DNA of 64,000 nt from contig CAVSZI010000019.1 of NCBI GenBank assembly GCA_963732345.1, positions 310,001 through 374,000 on the forward strand, given 5' to 3'. Below the pieces are notes generated by a model. That model made no database searches, was not told the origin of the DNA, and saw only the letters and a list, made by a program, of their open reading frames with translations. This document shows positions 55,531 through 63,902 of this stretch, one piece after another. Numbering within the stretch: the stretch's first letter is position 1; every line of letters starts with the position of its first letter. The stretch comes from Bog-532 sp963732345. Lineage in GTDB: Bacteria; Actinomycetota; Actinomycetes; Streptosporangiales; Streptosporangiaceae. Made by a program: the position numbers and the translations under genes.

Positions 55531-57417
55531 TCATCGCGCAGGCGGGCAACGGCGCCCGCCCAGGATCAACAACAGACCGCCCAGGCGTAAGGACGGTGGC
55601 GCCGGAGCCGGCCCAGGTGTGACGATCCCGTACTCGTGAATCTTGCGGTAGATCGTCGCGCGTGACATGCCGAGGGATTCGGCCGCCTTGACCTTGTTGC
55701 CGTCGCAGTCCAGCAGGCTCTGCACGATCGCGTCGCGTTCCATCGACTCCAGCGGGCTGAGCAGTCGGCGGCTTACCGTCCAGCATTCCGGCGGCAGGTC
55801 GGTCGGCTGGATCGAGCCTGCCCGGCGGCGCTGGACGACCCGCTTCAGCACCTGCCACAGCTGTGCGGTGTTACCGGGCCAGCTCGACCGCAGCAGCAGC
55901 TGCATCGCCTCGGGCGAGCAGACCACCCGGCCGTGCTGGCTCAGCCGGGCCAGGAAGAACGGCACCAGTTCCTGCAGGTCATCGATGTGATGGCGCAGCG
56001 GGGGCAGCTCCACCGTGGCCGGGAAGAAGCGCAGCAACCTGGTCAGGTCCGCGTTCGCGTTCTTGCGGTACAGCGTGACGGCCACCCGCAGGGGGGTGTC
56101 CCGCTGGACGGCCCGGGCCTCCTGCAGGGCGCTGGACAGCGAGTGCACCTGCTTCGTGTTGAGTTCATCGACGTGCCGGATGACCAGCATGCCCGCGCCG
56201 TCGAGCAGTTCGTCGCGCGCCTTCACCAGCCACTGCGCGCCGGTCACCTCCGACGCGTCGAGAACGTGCAGCCGGCCCGCCGGATCGCGCCGCTGGTGCA
56301 CGGCCTTGACCAGGGCCATCTTGCCGACCCCCGGCTCGCCTTCCAGGGTCAGCCATTCGCCGGAGTCGTAGGCGAGCTCCGCCTCGCGGCACGCCCGCGT
56401 CCACAGCACGCCCGCGCCGACCAGGCCGGGCAGGAACATCGGGGCCCTGGTGCCCGTCTTGCCGGGCGGCGTGGCCGGGCGGGCGGCGGCCTCCATCAGC
56501 TTCACGTGCACGATGCCGTCGCCGAACGGGGGGTCGCTGTCGATGGGACGGCAGTACATCCGGGCCTTCAGGCCGGTGGGCAGCTCCGCGGTGACGGCGC
56601 CGGCGTGGTGCCGGGCCAGCACCTCCGCGGCCTGGCCGATGAGCGCCGCCTGATCGGCCGGATCAAGGATCCGCCGGGCGTAGTCGTTCATCATCACCAC
56701 GTCGTTGCCGATCGCCAGGACGATCCCGCCGGTCCGTCGGCAGGCGCGTACATACTCCTCCAGGAGGCTGAACTCCCGGTTGCTGCTCCCGTTCAGCAGG
56801 GCCTGAGTGATCTGGTCGGCGGTCGACTTGACCAGGGCCACCAGCAGCGGGTCGGCGTTCTTACGCCAGCACGTCAGGTCGATCACGCCGACCGTCTTGC
56901 CGGTGATGGGGTGGTGGATGGGCACCCCGGCGCAGGCCAGTCCCTCGAGCTTCTCCGCGTAGTGCTCGTGGCCGAAGACGTGCGTCGGCCTGGCCTCCAG
57001 CGCGGTGCCGATCCCGTTCGTGCCGACGAGCTCCTCTGAGTAGTTGAAACCCGGCGCCAGCTTGACGCCATCGAGGTGACGTTCGAGATCGTGGTCGGCC
57101 GTCAGCCGGTTCAGCACGAGACCGTTGGCGTCGGTGAGGATGATGCTGATGGGCTGTCCGTCGAGCTGATCGTGCAGATGCCGCAGCACTGGATCGGCGT
57201 GCCGCGCCAGGGCCGTCTCCGGATCGGGATCACGGGTGTACCGGAGCTCGATCCGGTCCGCCGCGACCCGCCAGTCGCGCGAACGTCGCCAGGACGCGAG
57301 GATGGGTTCTCGCACTTCATGCTGATTGACCGGCTCAGCGGCCAGGAATCGTTCCCGGGCCTTCGCCAGCCGGTCACTGCCGCTCACGGGCTGCAGCGGC
57401 ACTGCTGCTTGCACCAT
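55531..57417 (-). CDS. AcoR/MimR-type GAF-AAA-Fis transcriptional activator
   Basis: The 628-residue protein has a GAF domain (about 70-210; NGIGTALEARPTHVFGHEHYAEKLEG is an AcoR-family stretch), a reduced AAA+ domain (Walker A GEPGVGKMALVK near 350; Walker B-like MLVIRHVDEL; sensor region SSWPGNTAQLWQVLKRV) and a C-terminal Fis helix-turn-helix (AAESLGMSRATIYRKIHEYGI). The GAFTGA loop needed to contact sigma-54 is absent, consistent with actinobacteria lacking sigma-54. MimR-type activators of this kind control soluble diiron propane monooxygenase operons; this gene is divergent from such an operon. ATG 57417 follows GGGAGG. Confidence 0.88.
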   Translation of the reverse strand: MVQAAVPLQPVSGSDRLAKARERFLAAEPVNQHEVREPILASWRRSRDWRVAADRIELRYTRDPDPETALARHADPVLRHLHDQLDGQPISIILTDANGLVLNRLTADHDLERHLDGVKLAPGFNYSEELVGTNGIGTALEARPTHVFGHEHYAEKLEGLACAGVPIHHPITGKTVGVIDLTCWRKNADPLLVALVKSTADQITQALLNGSSNREFSLLEEYVRACRRTGGIVLAIGNDVVMMNDYARRILDPADQAALIGQAAEVLARHHAGAVTAELPTGLKARMYCRPIDSDPPFGDGIVHVKLMEAAARPATPPGKTGTRAPMFLPGLVGAGVLWTRACREAELAYDSGEWLTLEGEPGVGKMALVKAVHQRRDPAGRLHVLDASEVTGAQWLVKARDELLDGAGMLVIRHVDELNTKQVHSLSSALQEARAVQRDTPLRVAVTLYRKNANADLTRLLRFFPATVELPPLRHHIDDLQELVPFFLARLSQHGRVVCSPEAMQLLLRSSWPGNTAQLWQVLKRVVQRRRAGSIQPTDLPPECWTVSRRLLSPLESMERDAIVQSLLDCDGNKVKAAESLGMSRATIYRKIHEYGIVTPGPAPAPPSLRLGGLLLILGGRRCPPAR

Positions 57418-57562
57418 GGTGCCTCCCGGGACCGTCGGGACGGATGTCGCAGGCTGGAGGCTCAGCCTGCGAAGGGGCGCATCCAGGTTTACGTGGTTTA
57501 CGTGGGTTTACGTGGCTGATACCAAGCTAGACGAATCGTTAAACGCCTTCGCTCTCCCCGCT

Positions 57563-57577
57563 GTCTCAAGTTGAGAC
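57563..57577. promoter_or_regulatory. Palindrome between activator and monooxygenase operon
   Basis: GTCTCAA-G-TTGAGAC is a perfect inverted repeat. A further GTGAGAC half occurs at about 57588 and a TGTCTCA at 58051, both on the operon side. It is a candidate binding site for the divergent activator. Confidence 0.5.
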
Positions 57578-57707
57578 CCCCGAGGTAGTGAGACCGGCGT
57601 TGGCTCGTTCGCGTCCCATCCGCCACGTTCGAGGCGGAAACCGGCGCCCCCGCCTCAGCGCGCTACGTCGATCACGTGCGACGTCGATCATCCGCCAGGA
57701 GGTGGCC

Positions 57708-57953
57708 GTGGAGCCAGCTGAATCTCAGTACGAGACCTTCAACCCGTGGAGCATCGTCAACCTGGTGTTCGACCACCTGGCCCGCGAGGGCCTGCACCCG
57801 ACTCTGGGTGAGGGAGGCGATCCGGGCGCTCCCGCCGCCGAGCTCCTCAAGTGCATGGGGATCACCCCGGCCACGGAGGGCAACCGGCAGGTCGCCAACA
57901 AGGTCCAGGACCGGCTCGCCGAACTCAGGGACGCCGTCTTCGGTGACGGCTGA
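57708..57953 (+). CDS. Small protein at the head of the monooxygenase operon
   Basis: An 81-residue protein: YETFNPWSIVNLVFDHLAREGLHPTLGEGGDPGAPAAELLKCMGI and a C-terminal helix NKVQDRLAELRDAVFGDG. AGGAGG at 57697-57702 is five bases before GTG 57708. It is not one of the known hydroxylase, reductase or coupling subunits and I do not recognise it, but its position and clean ribosome site suggest a conserved accessory of the operon. Confidence 0.6.
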   Translation: MEPAESQYETFNPWSIVNLVFDHLAREGLHPTLGEGGDPGAPAAELLKCMGITPATEGNRQVANKVQDRLAELRDAVFGDG

Positions 57954-57963
57954 GGCAATGACT

Positions 57964-58011
57964 GACGGTGGTCCGCTCCGTAAGGCAGACGGTGATCCGC
58001 TCCGTAAGGCA
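57964..58011. repeat. Two 24-bp tandem copies upstream of prmA
   Basis: GACGGTGGTCCGCTCCGTAAGGCA and a copy with one change follow each other directly, between the small gene and the operon's second palindrome. They may be regulatory sites or simple duplication. Confidence 0.8.
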
Positions 58012-58097
58012 AGAGCCGGGCAAGGGCCGAACGTCCTGGCCACCGTCATGTGTCTCATTTCGAGAGCTCATGACCCTGGCCTACGGGGTGTGATCTG

Positions 58098-58120
58098 CCA
58101 CACGAGAACTTTTCGTGTGG
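58098..58120. promoter_or_regulatory. 23-bp inverted repeat before prmA
   Basis: CCACACGA at 58098-58105 and TCGTGTGG at 58113-58120 form a perfect 8-bp inverted repeat around a 7-nt A+T-rich spacer, about 100 bp before prmA. It may be an operator or a transcript hairpin. Confidence 0.45.
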
Positions 58121-58221
58121 GTGGACCGCGCACGGGTCCGGCGAAGGAATGAACCGGCGAGTGCCCACCCAGGGGCTGCGCGGGAGGGCAGCCGGAGCAG
58201 CTCGAGAGGAAAGGGGTGACG

Positions 58222-59874
58222 ATGAGTCGCCAGAGTGTGGCAAAGGCCCACCAGAAGATCCAGGAACTGGCCTGGGAACCGCAGTACCACGAGCCGGTTT
58301 CGCAGTACGGGACGGACTACACGTTCCGCAAGGCTCAGAAGAAGGACCCGCTCAAGCAGGTCCTGCGGTCCTACTTCCCGATGGAGGAAGAGAAGGACCA
58401 CCGGGTCTACGGGGCCCAGGACGGCGCGATCCGCGGCAACATGTTCCGCCAGGTGCAGGAGCGCTGGCTGGAGTGGCAGAAGCTGTTCCTGTCCATCATT
58501 CCGCTCCCGGAGATCTCGGCCGCCCGGGCCATGCCGCTGCTGTTCCGTACGGTTCCCAACCCGGAACTGCACAACGGCCAGGCGATCCAGATGATCGACG
58601 AGGTGCGGCACTCGACGATCCAGCAGAACCTCAAGCGCCTGTACATGAACAACTACATCGACCCGGCCGGATTCAACTCCAGTCTCCGCGACTTCCAGAG
58701 TGACTACTGCGGGACGATCGGCAGGCAGTTCGCCGAGGGCTTCATCACCGGTGACGCCATCACCGCGGCGAGTATTTACCTGACCATCGTGGCCGAGACG
58801 GCGTTCACCAACACGCTGTTCGTCGCCATGCCCGCCGAAGCGGCCGCGAACGGCGACTACCTGCTGCCCACCGTGTTCCACTCGGTGCAGTCGGACGAGT
58901 CGCGGCACATCAGTAACGGTTACGCGACCCTGCTGATGGCGCTCTCGGACGAGAGCAACCACCAGCTCCTCGAGCGTGACCTGCGCTACGCGTGGTGGAA
59001 CAACCACCGTGTGGTGGACGCGGCCATCGGCACGTTCATCGAGTACGGCACCAAGGACCGCCGCAAGGATCGTGAGTCCTACGCCGAGATGTGGCGCCGG
59101 TGGATCTACGACGACTACTACCGCAGCTATCTCCTGCCACTGGAGAAGTACGGCCTGGTCATCCCGCACGACCTCATCGAGGAAGCCTGGAACCAGATCT
59201 GGAACAAGGGCTACGTGCACGAGGTCGCGCAGTTCTTCGCCACCGGCTGGCTGGCGAACTACTGGCGGATCGACCCGATGACCGACGAGGACTTCGAGTG
59301 GTTCGAGTACAAGTACCCGGGCTGGTATGACAGGTACGGCAAGTGGTGGGAGAACTACAACCGCCTGTCCATGCCGAACGGTCACCACCCGATCGTGGCC
59401 GAGAACGTCGATTACGTGTACCCGCACCGCTGCTGGACCTGCATGGTCCCGTGCCTGGTCCGCGAGGACATGACCATGGCTGAGGTCGACGGGCAGTGGC
59501 GCACGTACTGCCACAAGGAATGCCAGTGGACCGACGAGACGGCCTTCCGGCCGACCTACCAGGGCCGTGAGACCCCGAACATGGGCCAGCTCATCGGCAA
59601 GCGCGAATGGGAGACCCTCTACCACGGCTGGAATTGGGCCGACGTGGTGAGCGACATGGGCTTCGTCCGCGACGACGGCAAGACCATGGTCGCGCAGCCG
59701 CACCTGAACCTGGACCCGAAGAAGATGTGGACGCTGGACCACCTGCGCCGCATGGGGCCGGTCCAGAGCCCGAACGTGCTGCTCAACGAGATGACCGACG
59801 AGCAGCGCCAGGCGTTCCGCGCCGACTACATCAAGGGAGGCCCGGCGGGCAGGCCGGCTCCCGCGGACGCCTGA
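58222..59874 (+). CDS. prmA: Propane/phenol monooxygenase hydroxylase alpha subunit
   Basis: The 550-residue diiron hydroxylase subunit belongs to the group-6 soluble monooxygenases (PrmA/MimA), which oxidise propane at C2 and also acetone or phenol in some hosts. Iron ligands are visible: DEVRH with E127/H130 and DESRH with E226/H229, with E192 between. Conserved NTLFVAMPAEAAANGDYLLPTVFHSVQ and YEYGTKDRRKDRESYAEMWRRWIYDDYYRSYLLPLEKYG-like stretches confirm the family. Other landmarks are the zinc-like CWTCMVPC and CHKEC. ATG 58222 with AGGAAAGG is preferred over GTG 58216. It is the first catalytic gene of the operon. Confidence 0.95.
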   Translation: MSRQSVAKAHQKIQELAWEPQYHEPVSQYGTDYTFRKAQKKDPLKQVLRSYFPMEEEKDHRVYGAQDGAIRGNMFRQVQERWLEWQKLFLSIIPLPEISAARAMPLLFRTVPNPELHNGQAIQMIDEVRHSTIQQNLKRLYMNNYIDPAGFNSSLRDFQSDYCGTIGRQFAEGFITGDAITAASIYLTIVAETAFTNTLFVAMPAEAAANGDYLLPTVFHSVQSDESRHISNGYATLLMALSDESNHQLLERDLRYAWWNNHRVVDAAIGTFIEYGTKDRRKDRESYAEMWRRWIYDDYYRSYLLPLEKYGLVIPHDLIEEAWNQIWNKGYVHEVAQFFATGWLANYWRIDPMTDEDFEWFEYKYPGWYDRYGKWWENYNRLSMPNGHHPIVAENVDYVYPHRCWTCMVPCLVREDMTMAEVDGQWRTYCHKECQWTDETAFRPTYQGRETPNMGQLIGKREWETLYHGWNWADVVSDMGFVRDDGKTMVAQPHLNLDPKKMWTLDHLRRMGPVQSPNVLLNEMTDEQRQAFRADYIKGGPAGRPAPADA

Positions 59875-60046
59875 GCGCTCGCCTGAGCGCTCGCCTGAGT
59901 ACGGGGGCGGACGCCCGAGCCACGGCAGCAGCCGTAGCGACCGCGGACGCCCCAGCGCAGCCCGGACGCCGGTGCGGCAGGAGGGCCGGAGGTAACACTT
60001 TGGCCCTCCTGCCACCACGCAGCGCAGCATGAATCGTGAGGTGACC

Positions 60047-61090
60047 ATGGGCGAGAAACACCTCGTTCGTTTCGAGCCGGTCGGTATCGAAATCGAGGTC
60101 GACGAGGACCAGAACGTCCTTCGGGCCGCGGCCGAGCAGGGGATCATGCTCATGCACGGCTGCAAGGAGGGCCAGTGCTCCTCCTGCAAATCGTTCATCC
60201 TCGAGGGCGACGACATCGAGCACGACCGGTACTCGACCTTCGCGCTGCCGGACTACGAAAAGGAGGAAGGTTACACCCTGCTCTGCCGGGCGCACGTCTA
60301 CGAAGACGTCACGATTGAGCTGCTCAACTACGACGAGGAGATGATCCGCTCCGGCCTGCCGATCCAGCAGGGCGTGGCGGAGGTGGTAGCCAACGAGCCG
60401 GTCACCCACGACATGCGGCATCTTGTCCTGAAGCTGATCGAGCCGGACGAGATCAAGTTCTTCCCCGGCCAGTACATGGACATCACGATTCCCGGCACGG
60501 AGACGGTGCGGTCCTTCTCGATGGCCAACACCACGAGCCGCGAGAGCCGCCAGCTCGAGTTCGTCATCAAGGTGTATCCGGACGGGAAGTTCTCGCATTT
60601 CCTGGACTCCAGGGTCCAGGTAGGCGACCGGCTGGACCTGTCCGGGCCGTTCGGTGTTTTCACCCTCCGCGAGGGCGATAACGACCTGGTCTTCGTGGGC
60701 GGCGGCGCCGGCATGGCACCTATCCTGTCCCTGCTCCGGTCCATGGCCGAGCGCGGCCTTCAGCGCAAGGCCACGTTCTTCTACGGTGCCCGCGGCCAGC
60801 GTGACCTGTGCTTCGAGCCCGAACTGCGCGAGCTGGAACAGAAACTGCCCAGCTTCCGCTACCTCCCGGCGCTGTCCGAGCCGTCCGACGATGACGACTG
60901 GGACGGCGAGACCGGCCTGATCACGGATGTCGTCAAGCGGCACGCCAAGGATCTGGCCGGGGCCCACGCCTACGTGTGCGGGCCGCCACCGATGGTGGAG
61001 GCCGCGGTGCCGCTGCTCGCCACGCTCGGCGTGGAAGAAAAGCGCGTCTACTACGACAAGTTCACGACCACCGGTGAACCCGAGCAATGA
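60047..61090 (+). CDS. prmB: Monooxygenase reductase component
   Basis: The 347-residue reductase passes electrons from NADH through FAD and a plant-type [2Fe-2S] cluster to the diiron hydroxylase. The ferredoxin domain has C39, C44, C47 and C80 (GCKEGQCSSC, TLLC). The FAD domain has RSFSMANT, and the NAD domain has GGGAGMAPILSLL and YVCGPPPMVEA. ATG 60047 is preferred to ATG 60029, because GTGAGGTG lies before it. The 172-bp gap after prmA is a Pro/Ala-rich pseudo-open stretch without a gene. Confidence 0.93.
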   Translation: MGEKHLVRFEPVGIEIEVDEDQNVLRAAAEQGIMLMHGCKEGQCSSCKSFILEGDDIEHDRYSTFALPDYEKEEGYTLLCRAHVYEDVTIELLNYDEEMIRSGLPIQQGVAEVVANEPVTHDMRHLVLKLIEPDEIKFFPGQYMDITIPGTETVRSFSMANTTSRESRQLEFVIKVYPDGKFSHFLDSRVQVGDRLDLSGPFGVFTLREGDNDLVFVGGGAGMAPILSLLRSMAERGLQRKATFFYGARGQRDLCFEPELRELEQKLPSFRYLPALSEPSDDDDWDGETGLITDVVKRHAKDLAGAHAYVCGPPPMVEAAVPLLATLGVEEKRVYYDKFTTTGEPEQ

Positions 61091-61181
61091 CGCAGGTAAC
61101 CCGGAGCCTGAGCTGCGTTCTGAGCCAGACAGAGCCGCTCTCCCGGTAGCGATATGAGCTGAACTGACGAAAGAAGGACTC

Positions 61182-62352
61182 ATGACTACTCCGCAAGAGC
61201 GCAGCGTACCGAAGCCCGTCTTTACCGACGCTGAGGCCGGGGCCAAGGTATTCCCGGACTCCGACAACCGCAAGTTCACCTACTTCAACCCAGCCAAGCG
61301 CAAGTCGTCCCACTACGAGGACGTGACCGTAGAGGTCCAGCCGGACCCCCGGCACTACCTGTCCCAGGGCTGGCTGTATGGCTTCTCCGACGGCCGCGGC
61401 GGTTACCCGCTCGACTGGACGGTGCTCAAGGCCTGGGGAAGTCGACCGGCCGGAGCCCGAGCGCTTCCCCGGATCCGGTGGCAAGGGCTACGACTGGCCG
61501 GCGACCGGCTGGCACGAGTTCCGCGACCCGAACGAGGAGTGGGAACTCACCATCTACCGCTACAACTCGAACGTGGTGCGCCAGGTCAACCAGAACATCG
61601 ACAACGCCCGCCAGTCCAAGGCGTTCGAGCAGTGGAACCGGAACTGGGTGCGCTTCGTCGAGCGCAACGTCGGCGCCTGGATGCACGTTGACCACGGCCT
61701 CGGCCTGTACCTGTACGCCAACGCCAACCGCCGGGCGCCGACCAACATGCACAACAACGCGATCTCGGTGAACAGCATGCACCGGATCCGGGCTGCCCAG
61801 GACCTCGCGCTGTACAACCTGACCCTGAGCGAGGAGATCCCGGAGTTCGACGGAGCAGCGCACATCGAGACGTGGAACTCCGACCCGGCCTGGCAGGGCG
61901 TGCGGGAGACCGCCGAGCAGCTCACCGCGGTCGATGACTGGTGCGAGGCCATCTTCGCCTCCAACGTTGTCTTCGAGCCGCTGGTGGGCGAGCTGTTCCG
62001 CAGCCAGCTCGTGCAGCACGCCGCGGCGCGCAACGGCGACTTCGTGACCCCCACGATCGTCGGCGCGGCCGAGCACGACTTCGCCGAGCGCGACCTGCGC
62101 TACACGCGGGCCATGTTCGAGCTGCTCACCGACGACCGTGAGTTCGCCGACCACAACAAGCAGATCCTCAGCCAGTGGCTGTCGACCTGGGTGCCGCGCG
62201 CCATCGTCGCGGCCCGTACCCTGCAGCCGATCTGGTCGCAGCCGGACAACAAGCCGCCGCGCTTCGAGGACGGGCTGGATGCCGTCAAGAACCGTTTCGC
62301 CGCACTCGTGACCGACCTGCACCTGGACGTACCGAAGGAGCTGAGCCAGTGA
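61182..62352 (+). pseudogene. prmC: Monooxygenase hydroxylase beta subunit, one-base frameshift
   Basis: This encodes the PrmC/MimC hydroxylase beta subunit. The 5' part (MTTPQERSVPKPVFTDAEAG through YPLDWTVLKAW) and the 3' part (VDRPEPERFPGSGGKGYDWPATGWHEFRDPNEEWELT to the end) are in different frames. They join exactly if one G is removed from the run GGGG at 61435-61438, giving 389 residues. A single extra base in a homopolymer is a typical sequencing error but could equally be a real null mutation or a slippage site. The product lacks iron ligands and holds the alpha subunits in the hydroxylase. It overlaps prmD by 4 nt, showing the operon is otherwise intact. Confidence 0.85.
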
Positions 62353-62726
62353 CCACGTTCAAGACCTCCGCGAGCCCGTACAAGTCCGACAACACCGCGT
62401 CGAACCGGGCCGGGGTGACCCTGATGAACAACCAGGTCGGCGCGGTCGTCGCGCAGGTCATGAAAGAAAAGCCGAACGTCACCGTCACGTACCTTCCGTC
62501 CATGATCAGGGTTGACGCGGTAGGGCGGATGGATTTCGACTATGACGAGATCTCCGAGGCGCTCGGCGAGGAGCCTGGCTACTTCGACGCTGCGGAGTTC
62601 GAGGAGAACATGTCGACGCACTACGGCCGGATGGTCCACCTGGACGACCGGACGATCATGTTTTCCAACCCGGAGGACGCGGCCGAGTACATCGGCTTCG
62701 ACCTCACCGACCTCACTCCACAGTAG
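62349..62726 (+). CDS. prmD: Monooxygenase coupling (effector) protein
   Basis: The 125-residue protein is the cofactor-free effector of soluble diiron monooxygenases (MmoB/PrmD family), which docks on the hydroxylase and times oxygen activation. NRAGVTLMNNQVGAVVAQVM, VTYLPSMIRVDAVGRMDFDYDEISEALG and GRMVHLDDRTIMFSNPEDAAEYIGF match MimD. GTG 62349 overlaps the prmC stop (GTGA), a coupling arrangement. Confidence 0.93.
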   Translation: MTTFKTSASPYKSDNTASNRAGVTLMNNQVGAVVAQVMKEKPNVTVTYLPSMIRVDAVGRMDFDYDEISEALGEEPGYFDAAEFEENMSTHYGRMVHLDDRTIMFSNPEDAAEYIGFDLTDLTPQ

Positions 62727-62771
62727 CTAGCGGCCAGCGCGGACGCACTCGATTCAGCTCGGCAAGGAGGC

Positions 62772-63845
62772 ATGGTGTACGAGAAGAATGGCGAGAAGTA
62801 CTTCATCGTCGATAGCCATATGCACTATTGGACCGCGGGCCCGGACAACTGGGTGAAGGGAGCCGAGCAGTACGCCAAGGGCTGGATCGAGTGCTTCCAC
62901 GCCTACCAGTCGCTCGGCCCGCCCGAGACCCACTGGACCCTGGAGCACTTCGAGACGTACTCCGAAGACGACCTGATGAAGGACGTCTTCGAAGACGGCC
63001 ATGTGGACGTGGCCATCTTCCAGCCCACGTACCTGAAGGAGTGGTACGCCGAGGGCTTCAACACCACCGAGCGCAACGCGGCGCTGGGGGAGAAGCACCC
63101 CGGCAAGTTCATCGCCAACACCCGGTTCGACCCACGCGACGGCGACGTGGGCCTGAAGAGCCTGCAGGCCAACGTGGAGCGGTACGGGTCCAAGGGCGTG
63201 AAGCTCTACACCGCCGAGTGGAACAACGGCTCGCGCGGCTACAAGCTCAGCGACCCGGCCTGCTACCGGTACCTCGAGGCCGCCCAGAACCTGGGCATCA
63301 AGAACATCCACGTGCACAAGGGCCCGACGATCTGGCCGCTGGACAAGGACGCGTTCGACGTGTCCGACGTCGACCACGCCGCGACCGACTTCCCGGACCT
63401 GAACTTCATCGTCGAGCACGTGGGCCTGCCCCGGATCGAGGACTTCTGCTTCATGGCGACGCAGGAGCCCAACGTCTACGCCGGCCTGTCCGTGGTCATC
63501 GGCGGCCTGATGTTCGCCCGGCCCAAGTTCTTCGCCAAGGTCATGGGCGAACTGCTGTTCTGGGTCGGCGAGGACAAGATGACCTTCGGCAGCGACTACG
63601 GCATCTGGGAGCCCAAGTGGCAAATCGAGGGCTTCGTCGACTGGGACTACCCCAGCGACGAGTTCTCCGACTACCCGCGGCTGGGCACGGCCGGCAAGAA
63701 GAAGATCCTCGGCCTGAACGCCGCCAAGCTTTACGGCATAGAGGTGCCCAAGGAGTTCCAGCTGAAGGACGAGTCCGGCGGCCAGCCAGCCGAACAGGAC
63801 GACGCCAAGCTGGTCGAGGACGCGGCCCCGGTCGCGGGGGCATGA
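62772..63845 (+). CDS. Amidohydrolase-family protein of the monooxygenase operon
   Basis: A 357-residue amidohydrolase-2 type TIM barrel with VDSHMHYW (HxH metal pair), NIHVHKGPTIWPLD, FIVEHVGLPRIEDF and FGSDYGIWEPKW (catalytic Asp). The gene of this family regularly follows mimD in propane monooxygenase clusters; its role is not established, and maturation or handling of the acetone pathway has been suggested. ATG 62772 has AAGGAGG. The usual GroEL-like gene is not seen before the window ends. The final Pro/Asp/Glu-rich 30 residues are unstructured. Confidence 0.9.
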   Translation: MVYEKNGEKYFIVDSHMHYWTAGPDNWVKGAEQYAKGWIECFHAYQSLGPPETHWTLEHFETYSEDDLMKDVFEDGHVDVAIFQPTYLKEWYAEGFNTTERNAALGEKHPGKFIANTRFDPRDGDVGLKSLQANVERYGSKGVKLYTAEWNNGSRGYKLSDPACYRYLEAAQNLGIKNIHVHKGPTIWPLDKDAFDVSDVDHAATDFPDLNFIVEHVGLPRIEDFCFMATQEPNVYAGLSVVIGGLMFARPKFFAKVMGELLFWVGEDKMTFGSDYGIWEPKWQIEGFVDWDYPSDEFSDYPRLGTAGKKKILGLNAAKLYGIEVPKEFQLKDESGGQPAEQDDAKLVEDAAPVAGA

Positions 63846-63866
63846 CCGCCCCCACCACCGCGACCG

Positions 63867-63902
63867 GAGCGGGCCCGGGGAAGCAACACCCCGGGCCCGC
63901 TC
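63867..63902 (+). terminator. 14-bp-stem terminator after the monooxygenase operon
   Basis: GAGCGGGCCCGGGG at 63867-63880 pairs perfectly with 63889-63902 across an 8-nt loop. Partial copies of the right arm and following sequence recur at about 63934 and 63979, forming a 43-45-bp tandem repeat that runs to the window end. ATG 63842 opens only a 39-codon frame through it, which is probably not a gene. Confidence 0.7.
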
